Origin: Methanohalophilus mahii DSM 5219
GTDB lineage: Archaea; Halobacteriota; Methanosarcinia; Methanosarcinales; Methanosarcinaceae
Direction of reading: 5' to 3'
NCBI RefSeq assembly: GCF_000025865.1
Contig: NC_014002.1
Span: forward strand, 744,001-808,000
Length of the DNA stretch: 64,000 nt
The position numbers and the translations under genes are program-made. The notes below the pieces were generated by a model. That model had not been told where the DNA came from. It made no database searches and saw only the letters and a program-made list of their open reading frames with translations. Shown piece after piece: positions 25,283-34,619 of the stretch (its first letter is position 1; every line of letters begins with the position of its first letter).

Positions 25283-27208
25283 TTATCCGATGTTTGGGGT
25301 TCCCACTCCCATTACTATCAGGCGTGTTTCCATTGGTGGATGATGCCAGCCGTCCGGGATCACGGTTTTCTTTTCAAATGTGATTTTCACCCTGTCAGAA
25401 TCTATACGGCATTTGTTCATGTATCCTTTTACGATATCTTCTCCGGTCTTTCTTGCAAAATCCAGGGCGTCCACATATTTTTTGAATTGCTTTCTTTGTC
25501 CGGGTGCAAAAACAAGAAAATCCTCTTCAGGCCGTTGCAGGGAATGCGGTCTGATCATGATATCCACGCGTTTGATCCCTTTTCCCATAAGTGCTCCTAC
25601 CGCATTACCAACTTCGAAACTTTCAGGTACCTTTATGTCTGCGATCAATATTTTTTGTATTTCATCCACGTAAGCCTTAACAGGTCCCCCGACCAGGACC
25701 ACAGGAATGTCCAGATTCAAACGTGCCGGATATTTGCCGTTAAGTATGTCCATGATCACTTTTTCTTCAACATCCGGCAGAAGGAAGCGAATAAGTTCCC
25801 TTGACATATTTTTTGCAAACATTTCCTTGATATTTTCACAAAACTCCACCTTATTCTTCCTGAGAAGTTTTGAAAGCATCTCTGCCCCTTTTTCAGAAGC
25901 TTCCACGTTCCACTCTGTATAATCTCCCAGTACATGCAGGGCATCTGTCGGAGTGAACCCGATTACCTGGACAAGTCTTTTCTGTATCAGGGAATCCAAT
26001 ACATTTGCAGACGGCATTCCATTTAATTGATGAGAAATAGTTTGTATGGGAACAGGCTGTTCATCCAGTAGGTCCAGTATTTCTTTCTCTTGTGGATCAA
26101 TATATTGGTTGTCCGGTTGGCTCTTCATAAAAAAACGGGTTGGCTGAAAATTTTCATTTTCCATTACGCGGAAAGTAGGTGCCTGTTCGTTAAGGATTTC
26201 CATGAGTTGTGGGTGATGTGTAGCAGCCACGCATAGGGGTATTACTCTTCTGGGTCCGATATTTACTCTCTTTTTGGTAACCCATATGTGACTATCTCCT
26301 CCCATAGCAGAAGTTTCCATGTCGATTGCTTTGACCCTTGTCTTCCAGCCACCAACTGTGGCTCCCTCTGCTTTTAATTCCGGTAATCCTTTGTAGATAG
26401 CAGAAACATCCGTGCTTGTGCCTCCAACGTCCATAACGGCACAGGTGTTCAGGTCTGCCAGGTAAGAAGCACCCACAAGACTTGCTGCTGGGCCGGAAAA
26501 AATAGTTTCAATTGGCCGATGCAGGGCATCTTCAATATTGACCACAGACCCATCACAACGCAACATCAGCATTTTTTCCTGTATTCCGAGTTTTTCGATT
26601 TCATGGATGACTGACCGGATGAATTTTGTAGTAACAGGAATAAGCTGGGCATTGAGAAGGGCAGTGACAGCTCTTTCATAGGCTCCAAGCTCCTGCGAGA
26701 GCTCATGGCCGCATACAACTGGTTTGCCTGTAAGTTCGAGGATTTTGTCTTTTACTTTAAGTTCATGTTCCGGGTTACGGGTTCCAAAATAGGCAGAAAC
26801 TGCGAATACCGAAACATTGTCCTGTACTTCTTTTATATATTCTTCCACTTTATTCAGGTCCAGAGGTGTCGACTCTTCACCATTTTGGTCGTGTCCTCCG
26901 GCTATGAATATATAATTCTCTGCAGCAAGTTCTCTTTCCAGGGGATGGTCACCGATCAGGATTAGGGAGGCGGATGCGCCGGTTTTTTCCAGGAGGGTAT
27001 TTGTGGAAAGTGTTGTGGATACGGACACTAGGTTTATGTTTTCCATATATTCCCTGTTCAGCAATCCCAGGACATTATGTATGCCTATAATGAGGTTCGG
27101 ATAGGTAGTAAGGGATTTAGCGCTGTCTACGACTTTGCCATCACGGTTGCGGATAAGAACTGCATCCGTGTATGTCCCGCCAGCATCAATTCCCAGGCTG
27201 TATTGCAT
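25283..27208 (-). CDS. Hydantoinase/oxoprolinase family protein (HyuA-like)
   Basis: 641 residues with the actin-like ATPase fold. Features are GIDAGGTYTDAVL near the N-terminus, STTLSTNTLLE, AVMDVGGTSTDVSAI, and GDSHIWVTKKRVNIGPRR. The ATP-dependent hydantoinase/5-oxoprolinase family opens cyclic imides and lactams, and the related acetone and acetophenone carboxylases share the fold. No HyuB-type partner subunit is present, and methanogens often carry this gene alone, so the substrate is unknown. The gene lies 77 bases upstream of the helicase start, on the same strand. Confidence 0.8.
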   Translation of the reverse strand: MQYSLGIDAGGTYTDAVLIRNRDGKVVDSAKSLTTYPNLIIGIHNVLGLLNREYMENINLVSVSTTLSTNTLLEKTGASASLILIGDHPLERELAAENYIFIAGGHDQNGEESTPLDLNKVEEYIKEVQDNVSVFAVSAYFGTRNPEHELKVKDKILELTGKPVVCGHELSQELGAYERAVTALLNAQLIPVTTKFIRSVIHEIEKLGIQEKMLMLRCDGSVVNIEDALHRPIETIFSGPAASLVGASYLADLNTCAVMDVGGTSTDVSAIYKGLPELKAEGATVGGWKTRVKAIDMETSAMGGDSHIWVTKKRVNIGPRRVIPLCVAATHHPQLMEILNEQAPTFRVMENENFQPTRFFMKSQPDNQYIDPQEKEILDLLDEQPVPIQTISHQLNGMPSANVLDSLIQKRLVQVIGFTPTDALHVLGDYTEWNVEASEKGAEMLSKLLRKNKVEFCENIKEMFAKNMSRELIRFLLPDVEEKVIMDILNGKYPARLNLDIPVVLVGGPVKAYVDEIQKILIADIKVPESFEVGNAVGALMGKGIKRVDIMIRPHSLQRPEEDFLVFAPGQRKQFKKYVDALDFARKTGEDIVKGYMNKCRIDSDRVKITFEKKTVIPDGWHHPPMETRLIVMGVGTPNIG

Positions 27209-27336
27209 TTTCCTTTCACTCCAATAGGAGATTTTCCGGTAGGTATAAATGCTTTTACATTTGAATTCAGGGGTCGATGCTTTTTTTATATCCGGGATGG
27301 GTGTATTTCAATGATTATTCTTATGGGTGTCTGGAT

Positions 27337-27795
27337 TCAGTTTTCTACTTTCTTCTTGAAAAATAACCAGCCCTTATCGTTGTTGCCATACTTTGTTTTA
27401 ACAAGAACATAGTCACCGGTCAATTGCTTCCCTTTTAGTGTGACGATAATTTCCTTTTCTTCAATCTTTATTGCTTCATAGTTTCCCCTGTCCCATATTT
27501 CAACTTTGCCGGCTCCGTATTGTCCTTCAGGTATCTCTCCCTCAAAATCGGCATATTCCATTGGGTGATCTTCTGTCTGTATGGCAAGTCTCTTGATTCC
27601 GGCTTTTTTTGGAGGTTGTTTGGGAACTGCCCAGCTTTTCAGTACGCCATTCATCTCTAGCCTGAGATCGTAATGAAGGTTGCTGGCGTCATGTTTCTGT
27701 ATTACAAAAATAGGCTCACCAGATCTGGAAGTTCCTTTGGCTTCAGGTTCAGATGTCCTGTCAAAATCTCTTTTTTTCCTGTATTCTTCTAGCAT
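27337..27795 (-). CDS. Stand-alone LigD-type 3'-phosphoesterase
   Basis: 152 residues, equal to the PE domain of bacterial LigD without ligase or polymerase. The active-site signature KHDASNLHYDLRLEMNG provides the two histidines and the aspartate, and EDHPMEYADFEGEIPEGQYG provides the third histidine and following conserved loop. PE enzymes trim 3'-phosphates and 3'-ribonucleotides at DNA ends during repair; archaeal versions are known to occur alone. The ATG follows a T-rich stretch with no ribosome-binding site, so a leaderless transcript is possible. It is divergent from the PPK2 gene with a 45-base gap. Confidence 0.9.
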   Translation of the reverse strand: MLEEYRKKRDFDRTSEPEAKGTSRSGEPIFVIQKHDASNLHYDLRLEMNGVLKSWAVPKQPPKKAGIKRLAIQTEDHPMEYADFEGEIPEGQYGAGKVEIWDRGNYEAIKIEEKEIIVTLKGKQLTGDYVLVKTKYGNNDKGWLFFKKKVEN

Positions 27796-27840
27796 AAATA
27801 AAAATATGAGTAAAGAGCTATAATAGGATATTGCAATTAT

Positions 27841-29352
27841 ATGGGGCTTTCAATGCTGGAAAAAGTTGATCTCTCAAAAAGAATAGATGATGGGGAGTAC
27901 AAGGATTTAGTCGATAAACTTGAGATCAAAATGGGGGAATTACAGCGCAAAAGCTGGAAAATGCAGCTGCCCATAATTGTTGTTTTTGAAGGCTGGCATG
28001 CTTCGGGTATGAGTGATATAATAAACCGCTTCATTCTTCCCATGGACCCCAGGGGCTTCCGTTTCCATACAGCTACCAGTCCCACAGATGAGGAAAAACT
28101 CCGACCCCTTTTGTGGCGCTTCTGGACCAAAGTTCCTGCCCGAGGCCAGGTGGCAATCTTCGATCGCAGCTGGTACAGGCGAGCGATTATAGAACATATT
28201 GAAAAAAACAATGGAAAAGGACTTGAAAGATGCCTGCAGGGAATCAGGAGTTTTGAGAGGCAACTTGCAGACGATGGTTACCTTATAATCAAGTTCTTCC
28301 TGCACATAAGCAAGGAAAAACAGCAACAACGATTTAAGGAACTGGAAAAGAATAATGGGGATCTTTTTATCGTGGGTGAAGATGAGGTGGATTATGCAAA
28401 TGAGTACGAAACCTATCTTTACACTGTAGAAAAAATTCTGGAAAACACGGACTCTTTCAGGGCTCCATGGACAATTGTAGAAGCAAATAACAGGAATTTT
28501 GCCACTGTCAAGATAATGACGGCTTTTATAAGTGCCATGGAAGATAAACTCAAAGAGGTAGATCACAAATCTGTGACTGAAACTACTGTGGATCTCTTTC
28601 CTAAAGAGGATTTACCGGGAATACCATCCCTTAAAACTTCTATACTGGCACGCACCGATATGGAAAAAACTATCGATAAAAAAGAATATAAAAAGAAGAA
28701 AAAAGACTACCAGGAACGTTTGAGGCATTTGCAATATGAATTGCTGAAGCGCCAGATTCCTGTAGTTATTATTTATGAAGGCTGGGATGCATCAGGTAAA
28801 GGGGGTAATATCCGAAGGCTTGCTCACCGGCTCAATCCACGTCTCTATTCGGTAATTCCTATCGGCGCTCCCAACGATTATGAAATCTCACGTCATTATC
28901 TCTGGAGGTTCTTAAAGGAAATTCCACCTGCCGGCAGAATTGCTATTTTTGACCGTAGCTGGTATGGCAGGGTCATGGTAGAGAGGGTAGAACAGCTATG
29001 CACGGAAAACGAGTGGAAACGTGCTTATCGGGAGATTAATGAATTTGAAGCTATGCTTACCGACTGGAATGCTGTAGTCGTCAAATTCTGGTTGCATATA
29101 GATCAGGATACCCAGTTCGAAAGGTTCCAGAAAAGAAGTGCAACTCCACATAAACAATGGAAAATCACTCAGGAGGATTGGCGAAACCGGGAAAATTGGG
29201 ATGCCTATCGTGAAGCTGTAGATGAGATGCTTGAAAAGACAAGCACTACTTATGCCCCCTGGACAATTGTGGAAGCTAACGATAAAAAGTATGCCCGTAT
29301 AAAAGCCATGAAAACCGTCACGGAAGCAATCGAAGAAAAACTAAAAAATTGA
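27841..29352 (+). CDS. pap: Tandem PPK2 protein: polyphosphate:AMP phosphotransferase type
   Basis: 503 residues containing two PPK2 domains. The C-terminal one (about 295-500) has an intact Walker A GWDASGKGG (314-322) and the DRSWYGRVMVERV lid (371-383). The N-terminal one (about 35-240) keeps DRSWYRRAIIEHI but its P-loop reads GWHASGMSD (51-59), with His for Asp and Met for Lys. Two-domain PPK2 enzymes use polyphosphate to phosphorylate AMP to ADP, and in them the N-terminal domain is normally the degenerate one. Either ATG (27841 or 27853) could be used. The gene faces the ppk-ppx operon and ends one base before ppx ends, so it belongs to the polyphosphate island. Confidence 0.9.
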   Translation: MGLSMLEKVDLSKRIDDGEYKDLVDKLEIKMGELQRKSWKMQLPIIVVFEGWHASGMSDIINRFILPMDPRGFRFHTATSPTDEEKLRPLLWRFWTKVPARGQVAIFDRSWYRRAIIEHIEKNNGKGLERCLQGIRSFERQLADDGYLIIKFFLHISKEKQQQRFKELEKNNGDLFIVGEDEVDYANEYETYLYTVEKILENTDSFRAPWTIVEANNRNFATVKIMTAFISAMEDKLKEVDHKSVTETTVDLFPKEDLPGIPSLKTSILARTDMEKTIDKKEYKKKKKDYQERLRHLQYELLKRQIPVVIIYEGWDASGKGGNIRRLAHRLNPRLYSVIPIGAPNDYEISRHYLWRFLKEIPPAGRIAIFDRSWYGRVMVERVEQLCTENEWKRAYREINEFEAMLTDWNAVVVKFWLHIDQDTQFERFQKRSATPHKQWKITQEDWRNRENWDAYREAVDEMLEKTSTTYAPWTIVEANDKKYARIKAMKTVTEAIEEKLKN

Positions 29353-30240
29353 TCAGACAAATTTTTCTTTGTGTTTTTTGTACATTACATGAACCATGCC
29401 ATCAGCAAGACCAATATTTGGGACATAGATTTTATTGATATTTCCCCACTTCATAGCTGATAGGTAAACCTTTGACGCCGGTATGATTACGTCAGCCCGG
29501 TCCGGTTTCATATTGAATTTGATTATGCGCTCTTCAACAGTAAACTTGCCCAGGTAGTTTGCCGTTCTTTTAAGTTTTTTATATTTCAGGGGTTTGCCTT
29601 CCTTTTTCCCGGCATGTTTGAATAACTTGTTTATATTTCCCCCTGTACCGATTGCACAAACTTCTTCTTCCCCTTCAAGAGTGTCTTTTATCCATTTTTT
29701 CATTCTCTTCCAGTTCCTCTTTGGCACCAACCCTTCTTTTATGCGGATTGTTCCAATATTAAAAGAGCGGGACCTGATCGCATGTTTTCCCTTGAAAAAA
29801 GTAATTTCGGTACTTCCGCCGCCTACATCTATGTATAGGTAGGACCCATTCCTGTCCAGCATTTTTTCTATGTGATTGGAATAAATTATTTTTGCTTCCT
29901 TTTTTCCTTCAATGACCTGCAGGTCGATATCACATTCTTTTTTGATCCTGTTTACTATTTTTTTGTGATTTTTAGACTCGCGCATTGCTGATGTTGCATA
30001 CGCCATGTATTCTATGGGCTGGTAGACATTTATGAGGTGCCTGAAAGCCTGCATTAATTCTACAAGTTTGTCGGCTTTTTCTTCGGATATCTTCTTGTTT
30101 ATGAATGCATCATCTCCCAGCCTCAGGGGTATCCTGAGTAAGGACACCTTTTCAAAATAAGGCTGGCCTGTTTCGTCCTCCACTCGTGAAAACAGGAGTC
30201 TGATAGCATTGGACCCTACGTCAATAGCAGCAAATTTCAT
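29353..30240 (-). CDS. ppx: Ppx/GppA exopolyphosphatase, short form
   Basis: 295 residues, only the two actin-like subdomains of the Ppx/GppA family; the HD-type C-terminal part of the 500-residue bacterial enzyme is absent. Motifs are AAIDVGSNAIRLLF (3-16), the SAMRESKN loop and LYIDVGGGSTEITFFKG, which bind phosphate and metal. It releases orthophosphate from the ends of polyphosphate, or dephosphorylates pppGpp-like nucleotides. The start overlaps the ppk1 stop by four bases, so synthesis and breakdown enzymes are translationally coupled. Confidence 0.9.
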   Translation of the reverse strand: MKFAAIDVGSNAIRLLFSRVEDETGQPYFEKVSLLRIPLRLGDDAFINKKISEEKADKLVELMQAFRHLINVYQPIEYMAYATSAMRESKNHKKIVNRIKKECDIDLQVIEGKKEAKIIYSNHIEKMLDRNGSYLYIDVGGGSTEITFFKGKHAIRSRSFNIGTIRIKEGLVPKRNWKRMKKWIKDTLEGEEEVCAIGTGGNINKLFKHAGKKEGKPLKYKKLKRTANYLGKFTVEERIIKFNMKPDRADVIIPASKVYLSAMKWGNINKIYVPNIGLADGMVHVMYKKHKEKFV

Positions 30241-32309
30241 TCATTAGCCTGCCCTGTCTTTCTGGCCAGATATTCATATATTTCGTCCTGGCATCTGATT
30301 TCTTTATCATCAACACTTATCAGGTAAGGATTATCCTGTTTCTCATTGATGATCCTTGCTTTTTTCCTGTCGTTGAACTGTATTTTCATAAAGTCCCGGA
30401 GTTCTTTCTGTATATTCGGATCATATATGGGTATAGCAACTTCTACCCGTTTGTTAAGATTGCGTACCATCCAGTCAGCAGATGAGATGTAGTATTTAGT
30501 GTCCCCTTCATTGCAGAATATAAAAATCCTTGAATGTTCAAGATATTTATCTACAATACTAATGACATTGATGTTTTCACTCTGTCCTTCAACACCGGGC
30601 ACAAGGGAGCAGATACCTCTGATTATCAAATCGATCTTAACGCCTGCATTGTTTGCTTCATAAAGCGCATCTATCATTTCCTTGTCCACAAGGCTATTCA
30701 TTTTTGCACAGATGAACGCCTCTTTTCCCATGGATGCGTTTTCTGTTTCCTTTTGAATCAGGTTCAGATACTTCTTTCTAAGCTGGTGGGGAGCTACAAG
30801 CAAATGCTGGTAATCATAAACTTTGTAGTTATGTTCAAAAAATTCAAATAAGTTACTAATTTCTTCATTTATCTGGCTGTTAAATGTAAAGAGGCAGTGG
30901 TCACTGTACAATCTAGCGGTTGATTCATTGAAATTACCGGTTGCCACGGCACTATAAAAAACAGATTCATCCCCTTCTTTGCGTTCTATCTGGCAGAGTT
31001 TGGCATGGACCTTCAACCCCGGGACACCGTCAATTAAGATAGCTCCGGCATCTTCCAGCAGTTGTGTCCAGTAAATATTGGCTTTTTCATCGAACCTGGC
31101 CTGTAATTCCATTACCACTGTTACATTTTTGCCGTTTTTGATGGCGTTTGTCAGCGCATTGATTACTTTTGAGTTCTTTGCAACCCTGTACAGGGTAATT
31201 TTAATCGAGGTGACCATCGGGTCAATAGCCGCTTCCCTGAGCAGGTCTATCATATAGTCAAAAGACTGGTATGGATAGTGGAGAAGAATATCTTTTTTTT
31301 TGATTGCTTTTAAGATGCTTGTATGTGCCTCTATGGAGGGGTGTGACAATGGAGGTGAATTCTGGTATTCAAGTTCTTTCATTCCCATGCGCGGGAAACC
31401 CATGAAATCTCTGGCGTTATGGTAGCGACTTCCGGGAATCAGGTTCTCAAAATTATTCATTTTGCTTTTCCTGAGGATAAAGTTAAGCAAGTGTTCGGGA
31501 ATTTCCCTGTCATATACAAACCTCACAGGTAGTCCACGTTTTCTTTCTTCCAGACTCTTCATCACTTTTTCAAAGAAACTTTTTGTTACATCTTCCTCAA
31601 AATCGAGTTCAGCATCCCTTGTGAGTTTTATTGTATAGGCATCGATCCTGTCATAATTAAATATTGCAAAAATATCTTTCAGGCCAAACCTTATGATATC
31701 ATCCAGGATTATAACATATTTCTTATCATCTTTTGAAGGCAGGCTGATATATCTGGATAAAATATCAGCAGGGACCTCTATTAAGGCATATTTATAATCT
31801 GCAGGGTCCTCCTCCCTGTACATGTGAATTGCAAGATATATTACATGATTTTTCAGGTAGGGGAACTTTTTGTTTTCATCCAGCATTAAGGGAACAAGCG
31901 AAGAGTGTACCTTTTGCTCGAAGTATTCTGAAATGTATTCTTTATGGTAATCCTTGAGGTTTTTTTCATTAAGTATGTATATTTTATTTACCTCAAGTTC
32001 CTTACTAATTTCCTTAAATACATCATCAAAATCATTTTGCAAAGCAAGAACTGTACTCTGTATTTTTTGCAATACCTCTCTGGGAGATCCCCCGAACATC
32101 ACTTTTCCTTTAATGTCGGCGTCAATCATTCTTCTGATTGTTCCCACGCGTACACTGAAAAATTCGTCAAGATTTGATGAGAAAATGCCCAGAAACTTCA
32201 GCCTCTCCATCAGGGGTACACGGGTGTCGGCAGCTTCTTGCAATACTCTTTCATTAAAGGATAGCCAGCTAATTTCCCGATTGATATATTTAAGTGATTC
32301 TTTTTTCAT
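30237..32309 (-). CDS. ppk1: Polyphosphate kinase 1
   Basis: 690 residues, full length for PPK1, which polymerises the gamma phosphate of ATP. The N-terminal domain begins with YINREISWLSFNERVLQEA, followed by the NLDEFFSVRVG stretch. The catalytic core has MELQARFDEKANIYW (400-414) and LKVHAKL, whose His435 aligns with the phosphorylated His435 of the E. coli enzyme, then SADWMVRNLNKRVEV near the end. It forms an operon with ppx downstream and probably with the CHAD gene 105 bases upstream. Confidence 0.95.
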   Translation of the reverse strand: MKKESLKYINREISWLSFNERVLQEAADTRVPLMERLKFLGIFSSNLDEFFSVRVGTIRRMIDADIKGKVMFGGSPREVLQKIQSTVLALQNDFDDVFKEISKELEVNKIYILNEKNLKDYHKEYISEYFEQKVHSSLVPLMLDENKKFPYLKNHVIYLAIHMYREEDPADYKYALIEVPADILSRYISLPSKDDKKYVIILDDIIRFGLKDIFAIFNYDRIDAYTIKLTRDAELDFEEDVTKSFFEKVMKSLEERKRGLPVRFVYDREIPEHLLNFILRKSKMNNFENLIPGSRYHNARDFMGFPRMGMKELEYQNSPPLSHPSIEAHTSILKAIKKKDILLHYPYQSFDYMIDLLREAAIDPMVTSIKITLYRVAKNSKVINALTNAIKNGKNVTVVMELQARFDEKANIYWTQLLEDAGAILIDGVPGLKVHAKLCQIERKEGDESVFYSAVATGNFNESTARLYSDHCLFTFNSQINEEISNLFEFFEHNYKVYDYQHLLVAPHQLRKKYLNLIQKETENASMGKEAFICAKMNSLVDKEMIDALYEANNAGVKIDLIIRGICSLVPGVEGQSENINVISIVDKYLEHSRIFIFCNEGDTKYYISSADWMVRNLNKRVEVAIPIYDPNIQKELRDFMKIQFNDRKKARIINEKQDNPYLISVDDKEIRCQDEIYEYLARKTGQANE

Positions 32310-32414
32310 GGTATCCCATTGTATACGATTCTGGATGTATCTACTTGTGGCATTTTAGTGGTCGGAGAATATATATTAATTTTGTATGTATTCTATATAT
32401 TACTATTAAAAATA

Positions 32415-34022
32415 TCACTCAGATTTTTTTGAATACATCCCTGCAATTGACTCAGCAAACATCTTGCCAAACTCCGGTCCGGTAATACTTTCCCATTCAG
32501 CAGGGAATTCATCCCGCAGTTTTTTAATTTCTTCTTCCTTGTAATGGATGAATGCATCGATATGACCGTCAACAGGATTGGTTTTTTCTTCCTCCTGAAA
32601 GGTACTTTTATCTCCCCAGTGTCCACTTTCCTTGAACCCGTTCAGTAACTCTATAGCAACGGCTGCATCGTGCATATCTCCCAAATTATCCTGGAGACTT
32701 TTCAGCCGCTTTATTGTCGGTTTGGCTTCGTCTCCCAGTACTTCCTGGAAGAATTCAAATGTATAACGCAGGATTTTCACGTCTATGCGCAATCTGTGCA
32801 GTACTTCCAGAGGTGCTTCATGGGAGTCCGGTCCTACTCTGTCTTCATAGGCCAGTACATTTGCATATTGACCATAAACAAGGGTGGGAAATACTTCTCT
32901 TACACTGGTAGGGCGGGGAATCCCTTTATTGTTTTCATTTTCCATTTTCCAGTACTTATTTTTCCCCAGGGCTTCCTCAAATTTTTTCTTGAACCTGTTG
33001 TACCGTTTGCCATCCAGGTACTCCAGCATATTTCCTCTTTCTTTGGCCCTTTCTATCTCGATGTTATCTTTCAGGAAATCGAGTTCCCCTTTACGTTCTT
33101 CTGGCAACTCATTGCAATAGTGGTCGATACGTTCAAGGAATACATCCATGTCCCTAACATTGCCGAGTGCTTTTCGGGTGCGTTTTATTCCTTTTAGGAA
33201 TCCGCCAAGTTCTTTCATGTCAAGGTAGGGATTGAGGACTTCGAAACCGGCTTTGATACGCATGGCAGCCACACGCATGTCATGTAACTCTTCTATGTCC
33301 CTTCCAACCTTTGTTCCCATTTCATGCTTTTGCATTTTCTTGAAATGTTTCTGGAAGATCTTCCGGGCGGCTTCAGCCATGGTGTCATCGGTTTGGATTT
33401 CATTCTTATTTTTTGACTTTATATTATCGTCTTTTTCTTCTTCAGGAGCTATTTCTACTTGTTTTTCTTTCAGCTCCTCTGTAATTTTTAGTTCTTCTTC
33501 ATCTTGATTTATCATGTGTTCTCCCCCAATCTCGCTCTGGTCTTCTTCCTCTTGATTACCTGTAAGTTCCATCATTATAAGCTGGGCAAGGGCAATGAAA
33601 AATGAATTATTCTTAGAGTTGTTTTTCAATTTATGTTGCTTGATCTCTAAAAGATGAGTAAGCATTTCTTTGAATATCCTTGTTACAAGAAAGAGTGTGG
33701 TGGCGAGATATCCCAGTGCGATATAGGACACGTTCGGATATATCCATTTTTCAGGATAGAGATAAATAAATCCGCCTATAATGATTGCATATAGGATGGA
33801 ACTTATCAGGGTATGACCGATCTCCTGTTTTATTAAAAGATTCAATCCCATCATTATGAGTGCGAGCCCCGTTGCAAATGCGCCCATGGTCACAAGGATC
33901 TCCCCTGCCGGAGAATAACGATTCAATTCCATCAGTATAAGAGCCACGGCGCCCCCGATTCCCAGTGTTGCGCCTGCTATTACTGCAAAAAGACCAATTA
34001 TCAAAGATTTGCCCGAGCCCAT
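32415..34022 (-). CDS. Membrane-anchored CHAD-domain (polyphosphate-binding) protein
   Basis: 535 residues. Four membrane helices (about 5-33, 42-64, 70-89 and 99-116) are followed by a very acidic linker (about 157-212) and a CHAD domain (about 215-525). CHAD is a histidine- and basic-residue-rich helical bundle; here ELHDMRVAAMRIKAGF and VLHRLRIDVKILRYTFEFF are the two repeat halves. CHAD domains bind polyphosphate and target polyphosphate granules. The N-terminal membrane part is unusual and would tether a granule to the membrane, which is inference. It is located upstream of ppk1-ppx, on the same strand. Confidence 0.88.
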   Translation of the reverse strand: MGSGKSLIIGLFAVIAGATLGIGGAVALILMELNRYSPAGEILVTMGAFATGLALIMMGLNLLIKQEIGHTLISSILYAIIIGGFIYLYPEKWIYPNVSYIALGYLATTLFLVTRIFKEMLTHLLEIKQHKLKNNSKNNSFFIALAQLIMMELTGNQEEEDQSEIGGEHMINQDEEELKITEELKEKQVEIAPEEEKDDNIKSKNKNEIQTDDTMAEAARKIFQKHFKKMQKHEMGTKVGRDIEELHDMRVAAMRIKAGFEVLNPYLDMKELGGFLKGIKRTRKALGNVRDMDVFLERIDHYCNELPEERKGELDFLKDNIEIERAKERGNMLEYLDGKRYNRFKKKFEEALGKNKYWKMENENNKGIPRPTSVREVFPTLVYGQYANVLAYEDRVGPDSHEAPLEVLHRLRIDVKILRYTFEFFQEVLGDEAKPTIKRLKSLQDNLGDMHDAAVAIELLNGFKESGHWGDKSTFQEEEKTNPVDGHIDAFIHYKEEEIKKLRDEFPAEWESITGPEFGKMFAESIAGMYSKKSE

Positions 34023-34228
34023 GATGCCCTATATATAATTAATAATTTTAAGCCCTTCCCATCGTGGACAGAACTATTTTCAGATGAATGTCTAGACTTC
34101 ATGGCCTTTATGTATGGCTATACGTGTGTGCTCAATTGTTTTTATGGTTTTTGATGTAATATTTATGAACATTTTTATTTAATATGTGGACATCAAGTTA
34201 ATACTGATGTACATACACACTTTCATTT

Positions 34229-34603
34229 ATGGAATTCCCGGATTCATCTACCGTCGAGTATTCAGGAAAGGATTTGTTTGTTTTCCTTTCTGACATCAAA
34301 TACATTATCCTATTCTATGTCTTCGGGGACTTCCTGACCACCATGGGAGCCTTGAACTTTGGGGTTGAGCAAAACGGATTTATAGCATTTGTACTGGCGG
34401 AGTTTGGTCCCGGGGCCTTTTTGTTTTTGAAACTTCTCTTTATTGTGATAGTTTATTTGAACTACAAACTCATCAGTCAATCCGGCTTATCCTGGAGCTC
34501 ACTTCTGTGGAATTCGTCCAAATTTGCGATTGCTTTTTTGGGTATTGTACTTGTAGTAAACAACTTGATGGTTATGCTTACCCAAACCAGTTTGATCGTT
34601 TAA
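34229..34603 (+). CDS. Small membrane protein, possibly DUF5658-like
   Basis: 124 residues with three to four hydrophobic segments (about 25-42, 50-64, 65-80 and 93-118). The FGDFLTTMGALNFGVEQNGFIAF stretch, with Asp and Thr-Thr in the first helix and a following Glu-Gln-Asn, resembles the DUF5658 pattern, but I hold that loosely. The gene converges on the AbrB-PhoU gene with a 16-base gap. No function can be proposed. Confidence 0.6.
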   Translation: MEFPDSSTVEYSGKDLFVFLSDIKYIILFYVFGDFLTTMGALNFGVEQNGFIAFVLAEFGPGAFLFLKLLFIVIVYLNYKLISQSGLSWSSLLWNSSKFAIAFLGIVLVVNNLMVMLTQTSLIV

Positions 34604-34619
34604 TTGCTAAAAAAGTAAA

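Noticed and set aside
25283-34022. Idea that hydantoinase and LigD phosphoesterase belong to the polyphosphate system
   Set aside because: They are adjacent but divergent from it and share no pathway; proximity alone is not enough.
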